Program-made: the position numbers and the translations under genes
Notes under the pieces: generated by a model
Told to the model about the DNA's origin: nothing
The model's input: only the letters and a program-made list of their open reading frames with translations
The model's database searches: none
Assembly: GCA_945788155.1 (NCBI GenBank)
Contig: CALZKX010000019.1
Location: 1 to 12,590, forward strand
DNA: 12,590 bases
DNA from: an uncultured Flavobacteriaceae bacterium
GTDB taxonomy: Bacteria; Bacteroidota; Bacteroidia; Flavobacteriales; Flavobacteriaceae
Direction of reading: 5' to 3'
Shown here: positions 1 to 6,548 of the stretch, piece after piece
Numbering within the stretch: position 1 is the first letter of the stretch
How the letters are laid out: each line of letters opens with the position of its first letter

Positions 1-1964
1 CCAGAGACCATTACTAAAGTGTTATATTTATCTAAATTGGCATTTCTAAAACTTCGCATCTGAATTTTGGTAATAGGCATATGCACACGAGTATCCAGTA
101 AATGCCAAACTTCGCCAGCTTCGTAGCTACTTATGCCATCGCCTATGAGCATAGCAGCTTTAGGTTTTTTTAAAGCTCTAAAATTATTGCTTCCTAAATC
201 TATTCCTTTTAGGCTATAACCACTATTTGTGGTGTACACTGGGACATTGTATTTTATTTGTGCTTCGGAAACAATTTTATAAACTTCTTGACTGGTTTTT
301 TTTTGTTTACTAACAGGAACTAATAGCGTACCATAATTAAAATCTTTATTGCCGCTACTGGTTTTTATAGAAAAAGGTTTAAATGCCGAAGCAACAGTCA
401 ATCCTTTTGATTGCATATAATATAATGCAGCAGGTGCGTTGTAATCGTCATAATCAATAATGTAAGCGTAGTCTGCTGGTTGTACTTTAGCTACATTTAC
501 CGTGTTATTCTCGGTAGTTACTTCTGTACCTAAATCAGCACTTTTTAGCCCACGATATTTCATGTTGTAAAAGTTGGCAACACTCCAAGCTGAGGCATCA
601 TAAAACACACTGTCTCTATATTTATTATAAGTTTCAAACATGGTTTGCACCATTCTACGTTGAGGTTGTTTTAGTGGTACTGTGTATTTATCTCCATTTT
701 TGTAAACTTTTATTTTGTGCTTTAGTAAATAATCGACAAAGGCTTTATTTCTATTCATATCATGAGCATCACCAAACTGGTAAGCTGCAAACCCTGTTGG
801 AGCTTTTTGGGAGATGGCTGATTTGAAGAACTTTTGCTGGTATTCTCTCAAATAGGCCTTATTTTCGACAGCAGCTTTAATAGTTGCAAAGCTAGATGTG
901 TATTGGTTTCTAATTGTAAAAGCGAAGGTCATTTTACCATAATCGGTATCTTGTACATGGCCTCTGGAACTTGCCTGTTCAAATAGTAAAGCCAATCCAC
1001 CTTGTAAATCGGGATAGGAACTTCCGTATCCAGGATAGGTGCCATCAAACGATTCTTTTGTGTAGTAAAATGAGCCTATTTTATCTAATGCACTAGCAAA
1101 ATATGGTGCAAACATATTGTTTAAATCTTCATAATTTTCCTTTGGCATAATTGGGTCATGTGAGCCAATGGGTTTCATTGGTTCAAAAAAGTGATTGCTA
1201 TTGGTTCCCATTTCATGAAAATCGGTCACAACATTTGGATACCATTGGTGATACCAATTTAGTTTTCCTTGGCTTTCAGGATGAACAGCCAACAGCCAAT
1301 CCCTGTTTAAATCGAACCAATAATGGTTGGTTCTTCCTCTTGGCCAAGCTTCGTTATGTTCGGCATCTATGCCGTCAGATACTAATGATTTGGCTTGAAA
1401 TTGATTGGCCCATTGTGTGTGCCTGTCACGTCCATCTGGATTAATGGTTGGATCGATAAATACAACTGCATTTTCCAAATAATTTTTTACTTCAGAATTA
1501 TTTGATGCCACTAAAGTGTAAGCTGTTAGCAAAGCAGCTTCGGAACTTGAAGGCTCATTTCCATGAACATTATAACCTAATTGTATAAAAACAGGGACAT
1601 CATTGTAATTTGATGGAGAGAGATTTGGGTTTACAAATTTTAAATGTTCAGCTTGAAGGGCATCTAAATTGTCTAGATTTTCAGGCGTTGATACTCGTAA
1701 CATGACTAATTTTCTTTTTTCATGTGTGTAGCCATAAACTTCTATCTCAGCACGATTGGATACTTCTGCTAGTTTATGGAAATAAGCCACAATTTGATCA
1801 TGCCGTGTGTGTTGTTTACCAATGGGGTAGCCTAAAAATTCTTCTGGCGATGGAATGCCAGGATTAAAAGGTGCTTTAGCTTTAAAAAAATAATCTTGCG
1901 CAGTTGCAGTACTTACCATGATTGTTGAAAAAACTATGGCAAAAACGTATTTTGTTAATTTCAT
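1..1964 (-). CDS. Secreted M14-family zinc carboxypeptidase, 3' end missing at window edge
   Basis: The reading frame is open from ATG at 1964 to the left edge, giving 654 residues with no stop. Residues 1-22 form a signal peptide (charged start, hydrophobic core, ATA before Q23), so the enzyme is exported. The M14 metallopeptidase core is clear. HGNE supplies zinc ligands H134 and E137, the FHEMG stretch supplies the third ligand H250, DLNRDW carries the substrate-binding pair N220-R221, and FEQASSRGH probably holds the catalytic glutamate E329. The expected activity is release of C-terminal residues from peptides. From about residue 602 the sequence (KAAMLIGDG, then GEVWHLLD) resembles the start of a class I glutamine amidotransferase-like domain, which some large Bacteroidota M14 proteins carry at the C terminus; this part is inferred because the domain is truncated. 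The gene lies 172 bases downstream of the plug/TPR gene on the same strand, with an inverted repeat in the gap. Confidence 0.92.
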   Translation of the reverse strand, partial: MKLTKYVFAIVFSTIMVSTATAQDYFFKAKAPFNPGIPSPEEFLGYPIGKQHTRHDQIVAYFHKLAEVSNRAEIEVYGYTHEKRKLVMLRVSTPENLDNLDALQAEHLKFVNPNLSPSNYNDVPVFIQLGYNVHGNEPSSSEAALLTAYTLVASNNSEVKNYLENAVVFIDPTINPDGRDRHTQWANQFQAKSLVSDGIDAEHNEAWPRGRTNHYWFDLNRDWLLAVHPESQGKLNWYHQWYPNVVTDFHEMGTNSNHFFEPMKPIGSHDPIMPKENYEDLNNMFAPYFASALDKIGSFYYTKESFDGTYPGYGSSYPDLQGGLALLFEQASSRGHVQDTDYGKMTFAFTIRNQYTSSFATIKAAVENKAYLREYQQKFFKSAISQKAPTGFAAYQFGDAHDMNRNKAFVDYLLKHKIKVYKNGDKYTVPLKQPQRRMVQTMFETYNKYRDSVFYDASAWSVANFYNMKYRGLKSADLGTEVTTENNTVNVAKVQPADYAYIIDYDDYNAPAALYYMQSKGLTVASAFKPFSIKTSSGNKDFNYGTLLVPVSKQKKTSQEVYKIVSEAQIKYNVPVYTTNSGYSLKGIDLGSNNFRALKKPKAAMLIGDGISSYEAGEVWHLLDTRVHMPITKIQMRSFRNANLDKYNTLVMVS

Positions 1965-1991
1965 GTGGAAGTGTTTATTACATATTAAAGT

Positions 1992-2055
1992 CACATGTAA
2001 CATCTAAATAAGTATGTTTCTTATCGAAAAACTTTAGCAATAGATGTTTCATGTG
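1992..2055. repeat. Inverted repeat (14-base arms) upstream of the M14 peptidase gene
   Basis: The arm CACATGTAACATCT (1992-2005) is the reverse complement of AGATGTTTCATGTG (2042-2055) at 13 of 14 positions, with a 36-base spacer. Inside the spacer, ATAAG (2008-2012) and CTTAT (2020-2024) could form a smaller hairpin. The repeat lies 28-91 bases ahead of the M14 start. No T-run follows it in the direction of transcription, so it is not a typical intrinsic terminator for the upstream gene. A leader structure or a protein-binding site is possible. No TAnnTTTG element was found in this gap. Confidence 0.55.
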
Positions 2056-2136
2056 GTTGGTTGGTTTAAAAATGAAATTTAAAAATAATGAATTATGAGT
2101 TTGTTTTATGATTAGATGGGATTTTTAACACATTAA

Positions 2137-4629
2137 TTAATTACTAACTATTAGTAGATGTTTATTAAGTTCCATTAATTGAATTTTTTTTCGTTGGTTT
2201 TGAAATTTATAGACTGTAATTTCTTGGGTTTGTTTGGCTTTTCCCCAGTTATAATATTTTGTAAGTTTAAAGTAAGTTGGCTCGGGTTTTTTGTTGCCTT
2301 TATATGTGAAGTTAACTAACCATTCGCCTTCACCTATGTCTTCAATTATAAATTCTTTACTGGAATAGCCTTTTTCTTTTTCATTGGTTATGAGTTCTTG
2401 GTTTGCAGATAGACTATGTTCAAATACATAAACCCGTTTTTCTTGATTTACAAACTCTAAGTCAAATTCTGCTTCAGAAGTATTCCACTCAAAAACAAGT
2501 CGTATATCATTTCTAAAATCAAGAATAGTTTCATTTTTTGGAACAAAACGTTCTTTTATAGCGGTTTGATTTTTTCTATTAAAGTACAACCATTCCATTT
2601 CGTTATAGAATATATTGCCAATACCTTCACCACTTACATCATTGCCTTGAAATAAATAGCTCATGTACAATCGCCATGCTTTTTTAAATTGTTCGTTTTC
2701 ATTATATGCATTGGCTAGATCGCGATACGATTGGGCATAATTTGGGCGCAGTTTAAAGATATTTTGATATAATTTAATAGCATCTTTTTTTAAACCAAGT
2801 GCCTGAAATTGATAAGCAATGGCTTTAAGAATTTCAGGGTTATTGTTATGTTTGTTTGCAAGGTCTTCGAGTATTAAAGAAGCTACATTAGCATTATTAT
2901 AATAGGTAATAAAATTTTGAGCAATATCTATATGAGTGCTATAATCTTGTATTTTGTTTTTAAGTGTTTGATTGTAATATTCTAAAGCTTTTTGTGTATT
3001 GTTAAAACTTTCTAAGGTATTGGAATAGGAATTAGTAAAGAGAGTTTCAGTATTAATTGCCAAAGCATCATTTGTGTAATAGTTTTTGTTGGTATATTGT
3101 TCAGTTTTTTCTTTTTGTTTGGCTTGGGTATTATCAAAAGAGCCGTTTTTGGTACGTACCACAATAACTCCACCTTTTCCTTGGGAACCATAGCGATTAG
3201 TTCCTGCAAGAGATCTTATTACATAAACATCTTTGATGTTTAAAACATCTATGGGAGGTTCTGATGTAAATACCACGCCGTCAACATCCCAAATTGGAGG
3301 ACCACTATTATAGTTTTTTGCACCCCTAACTATTAATTGACGATTAGCATCAATAATTACTCCTGCAGTTCTATTAATTATGTATTCTGTAACCGAATTA
3401 TACATCGGATTTATATCTTCTCCATCAAGATAAGATATAGAATAACCAGCTTTTACGGGATCATGCGTTCCCATTGAAGTATTAAATTTCTTTTCTTTTT
3501 TTTCAGCTAATTTTAACATTTTACCTTTAATTTTTTTAGAAAGGACTACGACTTCATCAAGTTCATTAGTTTTTTTAAGCATTTCAATGTTTAAAACATT
3601 AGTAATATCTTCTATAATAATAGATATGGTATTAAAGCCTACATAACTATAATTAATAATATCACCAACATTTGCTTTTATAGAATATTCCCCTAGTGAA
3701 TTGGTTTTTGTACCTTTTTTTGTTCCATTAATAATGATATTCACATTTACCAAAGGAGCGTTTTTATAAGTGACTTTACCGTTAATATTTTTTGCTATTA
3801 TTGTATTATATTGAGTTCTTAAAGCATTTGAAGAAAACGTCGTTTCACTTTGTATAACTACCGCATCGTCAGTATAGAAATTTTGATTTTTATACTGCTC
3901 TATGTTTTGCTTACTTTTTTCTTCTCGGACATCAAAAGACATTTTAGTTCTAACAATGACTAGAGCTTTGTACTTAACAACATAAATGTCTTCGATATCG
4001 GCAATATTTACTGAAGACATAAAATCAGATTGAACACCATCTATTATAAATGTTGCTGGTATACCTCTTATTGTAAGTTTTCCATTTATAAGACGCATGC
4101 CAGCACGTTTGCCATTTAAGGCATATGCCAATGAAGGTGCAGCTAAATTAAGGTCTTTACCTGCAATATATGGAATTGCAAAACCAGATTTTTCAGGGTT
4201 AAAAGTTCCAAAAGGTGTTTTAAGGTCAACATCTAATTTCTTTTCTAGCTCAGATACTTTACTTGTATTTTTTCTAGCCTTCACAACTACTTCATCAAGT
4301 TTACTCACATATGCATCCATTTCAATATTTAAAACACTAGTAATATCTTCTACTATAATTGAAACAGTATTAAAGCCTACATAACTGTATAGAATGATAT
4401 CACCAACATTAGCTTTAATAAAGTACTCACCTCTTGTATTGGTTTTTGTGCCTTCTTGTGTGCCTTTAATAATAATGTTAACATTAGCTAATGGTGCATT
4501 AAGGTGTGTCACATTACCACTTATTTCTTTTAGTGTTTTATTGTTATTTTGAGCAGATAAAGAGAGTGATAAGCAAAATAAGGTTAAAGCAATACCTAAA
4601 GAGGTGTTTTTATAGATGTAGCTAATCAT
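2137..4629 (-). CDS. Exported protein with two carboxypeptidase-regulatory/TonB-plug modules, TPRs and a C-terminal beta domain
   Basis: The protein has 830 residues with a signal peptide of about 26 residues (SLSLSA before Q27). Residues 32-118 are a carboxypeptidase-regulatory-like beta-sandwich (GT..GTKTN..GEY, YSYVGFNT, LDEVVV). Residues 135-230 resemble a SusC/TonB-receptor plug (TIRGI, IIDGV, VIVRTK). The module recurs at 278-366 and 385-496, where the plug is fuller (IVRGA, VDGV, RYGSQGKGG). No beta-barrel follows, so this is not a transporter. Instead there is a helical region at about 540-600, two TPR-like repeats at about 599-665 (one with KLRPNYAQSYRDLANAY), and a beta-rich C-terminal domain at about 705-815 that loosely resembles DUF2135. 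Similar plug-without-barrel proteins occur in Bacteroidota and are usually called carboxypeptidase-like regulatory domain proteins; their function is unknown. A role as an envelope scaffold is inference. The gene starts 71 bases after the DJ-1-like gene and may be co-transcribed with it. Confidence 0.82.
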   Translation of the reverse strand: MISYIYKNTSLGIALTLFCLSLSLSAQNNNKTLKEISGNVTHLNAPLANVNIIIKGTQEGTKTNTRGEYFIKANVGDIILYSYVGFNTVSIIVEDITSVLNIEMDAYVSKLDEVVVKARKNTSKVSELEKKLDVDLKTPFGTFNPEKSGFAIPYIAGKDLNLAAPSLAYALNGKRAGMRLINGKLTIRGIPATFIIDGVQSDFMSSVNIADIEDIYVVKYKALVIVRTKMSFDVREEKSKQNIEQYKNQNFYTDDAVVIQSETTFSSNALRTQYNTIIAKNINGKVTYKNAPLVNVNIIINGTKKGTKTNSLGEYSIKANVGDIINYSYVGFNTISIIIEDITNVLNIEMLKKTNELDEVVVLSKKIKGKMLKLAEKKEKKFNTSMGTHDPVKAGYSISYLDGEDINPMYNSVTEYIINRTAGVIIDANRQLIVRGAKNYNSGPPIWDVDGVVFTSEPPIDVLNIKDVYVIRSLAGTNRYGSQGKGGVIVVRTKNGSFDNTQAKQKEKTEQYTNKNYYTNDALAINTETLFTNSYSNTLESFNNTQKALEYYNQTLKNKIQDYSTHIDIAQNFITYYNNANVASLILEDLANKHNNNPEILKAIAYQFQALGLKKDAIKLYQNIFKLRPNYAQSYRDLANAYNENEQFKKAWRLYMSYLFQGNDVSGEGIGNIFYNEMEWLYFNRKNQTAIKERFVPKNETILDFRNDIRLVFEWNTSEAEFDLEFVNQEKRVYVFEHSLSANQELITNEKEKGYSSKEFIIEDIGEGEWLVNFTYKGNKKPEPTYFKLTKYYNWGKAKQTQEITVYKFQNQRKKIQLMELNKHLLIVSN
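3028..3798 (-). repeat. Internal repeat copy 2 (residues 278-534), complete plug
   Basis: Second copy of the unit. It keeps the usual plug landmarks: VRGA, VDGV, then YV, RYGSQGKGG and VIVVRTK, followed by the linker EQYTNKNYYTNDA. It directly precedes the helical/TPR region, so it sits where a single-copy homologue would have its only plug. Copy 1 therefore probably represents the duplicated, relaxed unit. That order is inferred. Confidence 0.8.
3826..4536 (-). repeat. Internal repeat copy 1 (residues 32-268), degenerate plug
   Basis: First copy of a regulatory-domain/plug/linker unit repeated in the same gene. Regulatory domains align at an offset of 246 residues. At DNA level a 20-base word (4367-4386) recurs exactly at 3629-3648, 738 bases away. 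After the YVV strand of the plug this copy lacks 13 residues present in copy 2, including the RYGSQGKGG segment. It also lacks about 6 residues between RG and IDGV. The linker after the plug (EQYKNQNFYTDDA) is shared too, so the whole unit was duplicated, not just one domain. Confidence 0.8.
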
Positions 4630-4700
4630 TTTTATATATTGAATGAGTTATCCTACAAGTTACTTAAAATATCTAAATAATTACCAGGGAGTTAAAATAT

Positions 4701-5447
4701 TTAATCTTTTATTATGATATGTGGTACTTTTTTCAATTCCCAATCAATAACCAAACCATTAGCGAGCGATTGTGCGATTTCTTTTCCGTATAAAAATTCG
4801 CATAAGTATAAAGCAGCTTCAAAACTTTTGGCGCCTCCAGCAGACGTAATATACTTTCCATCATGAACAAAAAGAACCTCTTTACGAATATCTAAGCTAG
4901 GAAACATATCTCGCATTTTATCAATATCGCTTGGGAAGGTAGTTGATACTTTATTATTTAATAATCCAGCTTTTGCCAAAACAAAAGCACCATCGCAATG
5001 AGAAGTTACAAATTTTGCTTCTTTATCTACTTGTTTTACAAAGGCTATCATTGCTTCATCTTCGAGGTCTTTTCCTAAATGGTTTTCGGCACTTGGCACA
5101 ACTAGAATGTCGATTTGAGGTAATTCGTTTGATAAATAGTTGAAATCTGGAAGAATACGCATACCCTCAAAAGTTATGATAGGGTCATTGGTATTTGCTA
5201 CTGTAAATACATTCATGGCTTTTATACCTTCTCTAAAAATAGTGTGCTGAAAAATATCGAAAGGTGCTGTTAATTCTGTATTATAAGTGCCGTCCATTAT
5301 TAGAAACGCAACATTGTATCTATTGGGTTCGAGTTTTGGCGCGACTTTTTCTGTTTTAGATATTGTGATTTCTTTAGACGGCTTAGATTCGTTTTTGCAA
5401 CTAGCAGATGCTAACGCAAATAATAAAATAAAAAGGATATTTTTCAT
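4701..5447 (-). CDS. DJ-1/PfpI-family (class I GATase-like) lipoprotein
   Basis: The protein has 248 residues. The N terminus is a lipoprotein signal with a loose lipobox (ASAS before C17), so the product is probably anchored on the periplasmic or outer face of an envelope membrane. From about residue 44 it follows the DJ-1/PfpI fold: VAFLIMDG, TELTAPFDIF with a conserved acid at E59, IDILVVPSA at 112-120, a nucleophile elbow SHCDGAFVLA with C151, and then FPSDID, DGKYITSAGGAKSFEAALYL and G-K-E-I-A. The second half resembles the GATase1 domain of AraC-type regulators, but there is no helix-turn-helix. The substrate is unknown: protease, glyoxalase, hydratase and chaperone activities all occur in this superfamily. 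It is the first of three same-strand genes and diverges from the DUF1684 gene across 96 bases. No TAnnTTTG element is visible on its side of that gap. Confidence 0.88.
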   Translation of the reverse strand: MKNILFILLFALASASCKNESKPSKEITISKTEKVAPKLEPNRYNVAFLIMDGTYNTELTAPFDIFQHTIFREGIKAMNVFTVANTNDPIITFEGMRILPDFNYLSNELPQIDILVVPSAENHLGKDLEDEAMIAFVKQVDKEAKFVTSHCDGAFVLAKAGLLNNKVSTTFPSDIDKMRDMFPSLDIRKEVLFVHDGKYITSAGGAKSFEAALYLCEFLYGKEIAQSLANGLVIDWELKKVPHIIIKD

Positions 5448-5518
5448 GCATCTTTTTTTAATAACATTGTGTAAATATAATACGTTTTGTAAATACTAAA
5501 TAAAATATTAGTAAGTTG

Positions 5519-5526
5519 TATTTTTG
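5519..5526 (+). promoter_or_regulatory. TAnnTTTG -7 promoter element for the DUF1684 lipoprotein gene
   Basis: TATTTTTG matches the Bacteroidota -7 consensus TAnnTTTG exactly and ends 17 bases before the ATG at 5544, implying a very short leader. No TTG or TTTG is found at the usual 19-21-base distance upstream. A TTTG at 5486-5489 is about 29 bases away. The region is AT-rich, so a chance match is possible. Confidence 0.4.
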
Positions 5527-5543
5527 TGATAGAAAGATAGTAT

Positions 5544-6146
5544 ATGAAAAAATTTAGTTGGTTATTAATATTGATGATTTTAATTGGATGCTCGAAACAA
5601 AAAAAACCTCTAATTGGAGACACCAATTTTCAAAAACAGCAAAATGCTCTATTTAAAGACGCATCTAAATCGCCTTTAAAGAAAAAAGATAGGGAGAAGT
5701 TTGAAGCCTTAGATTTTTTTAAATATGACTCTACATTTTTAGTAAATGCCGATTTAAAGCGAACTCCAAACACAAAGTTTTTTAATATGAAAACCACTAC
5801 AGATCGCGTAACTCAAGAGCGTGTTTATGGCGTACTCACTTTTAATATTAATGGACAAACCTATAATTTAAATGTATATCAAGGTGAAGAAAATATGCAA
5901 AAAGAGGGTAAAGAAGATTACTTGTTTTTACCATTTTTAGATGCTACAAATGGCGAAACCACCTATGGTGGAGGACGTTATATAGACTTAAAAATTCCTA
6001 AGGGCGATAGTATGGTTATTGATTTTAACTCGGCATATAACCCTTATTGTGTGTATAACGAAAAGTTCTCTTGCCCAATTGTACCACGGGTTAATTATTT
6101 ACCCATAAAAATAGAAGCTGGTGTTAAGATGTATGCAAAAAACTAA
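5544..6146 (+). CDS. DUF1684 family lipoprotein
   Basis: The protein has 200 residues. A short signal ends in a good lipobox (LIG before C16), so this is a membrane-anchored lipoprotein. Family identity rests on the C-terminal half, with conserved DUF1684 landmarks: YGVLTFNINGQTYNLNVYQ (113-131), LPFLDATNGETTYGGGRYID, IDFNSAYNPYCVYN, FSCPIVPRVNYLPI and a final IEAGVK. The family is widespread in bacteria and forms a beta-rich domain; no biochemical role is established that I know of. The stop codon TAA (6144-6146) overlaps the stop of the convergent crcB gene, leaving no room for a separate terminator. Confidence 0.92.
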   Translation: MKKFSWLLILMILIGCSKQKKPLIGDTNFQKQQNALFKDASKSPLKKKDREKFEALDFFKYDSTFLVNADLKRTPNTKFFNMKTTTDRVTQERVYGVLTFNINGQTYNLNVYQGEENMQKEGKEDYLFLPFLDATNGETTYGGGRYIDLKIPKGDSMVIDFNSAYNPYCVYNEKFSCPIVPRVNYLPIKIEAGVKMYAKN

Positions 6147-6514
6147 AAGCTTTTTACTAGAAACAGGCCTAAGAAAACAGCTAAAAAACCAATAACAAAA
6201 CTACCAATAGTATAGAGTGCAAAACCTGTAAAATCACCTGCTTTTAAAAACACATGGTTTTCATAGGCAAAAGCCGAAAAAGTTGTAAAGCCACCACAAA
6301 AGCCAGTAGCTAGAAGCAAAGTTTGATTTGAGGACAACGCATCATTTTTAGCAGCTAAGCCAAGAATAATACCAATAAGCAAGCTCCCTAATATGTTTAC
6401 TGTAAATGTTCCCCATGGGATTCCTGTTTCGGTAGAATTCATGTATTTTCCAATAATGTAGCGTAATGCACTGCCAAATCCACCACCTATAAATACCAAT
6501 AAAAGTTGTTTCAT
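6143..6514 (-). CDS. crcB: Fluoride ion channel CrcB/Fluc
   Basis: The product is a 123-residue integral membrane protein with four hydrophobic segments, the normal size and topology for the dual-topology dimeric Fluc channel that exports fluoride. Signature motifs are present: GGGFGSALRY in helix 1, PWGTFTVNILGS with the pore-lining asparagine, and GFCGGFTTFSAF containing the TM3 break, the sodium-site region and the phenylalanine box. I chose the ATG at 6514 (MKQLLLVF) because it starts directly at the first helix, as is usual. An in-frame ATG at 6532 would add six polar residues (MSWEIY) and lies inside an inverted repeat. The gene follows the SRPBCC-GyrI gene by 34 bases and is probably in the same transcript. 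There is no space for a fluoride riboswitch next to this gene. Single-copy crcB implies a homodimer, unless a second copy lies elsewhere. Confidence 0.93.
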   Translation of the reverse strand: MKQLLLVFIGGGFGSALRYIIGKYMNSTETGIPWGTFTVNILGSLLIGIILGLAAKNDALSSNQTLLLATGFCGGFTTFSAFAYENHVFLKAGDFTGFALYTIGSFVIGFLAVFLGLFLVKSF

Positions 6515-6520
6515 ATATAT

Positions 6521-6538
6521 TTCCCATGACATTGGGAA
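6521..6538. repeat. Perfect 6-base inverted repeat just upstream of crcB
   Basis: TTCCCA (6521-6526) and TGGGAA (6533-6538) are perfect inverted arms around a 6-base centre that contains the alternative crcB ATG. In the mRNA this could form a small hairpin 7 bases ahead of the preferred start. The site could also be a protein-binding palindrome. The gap between the two genes is otherwise only AT-rich linker. Confidence 0.4.
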
Positions 6539-6548
6539 TTTTTATAGT

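Noticed and set aside
1151..1444. 97-codon plus-strand open frame
   Set aside because: It lies antisense inside the M14 catalytic domain, whose motifs are all in one minus-strand frame. The peptide has no recognisable features.
2056..2069. GGTTGGTTGG tract as a G-quadruplex
   Set aside because: Only three GG runs are present; a two-tier quadruplex needs four.
4097..4384. 95-codon plus-strand open frame inside the plug/TPR gene
   Set aside because: Antisense to the conserved regulatory and plug domains; the serine-rich composition is that of a shadow frame.
2137..4629. Reading the plug protein as a TonB-dependent receptor
   Set aside because: There is no beta-barrel: the sequence after the second plug is helical/TPR and the whole protein is too short for plug plus barrel.
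5444..5626. 60-codon minus-strand frame across the divergent promoter gap
   Set aside because: It overlaps both the DUF1684 signal peptide region and the start of the DJ-1-like gene. It has no signal or domain features.
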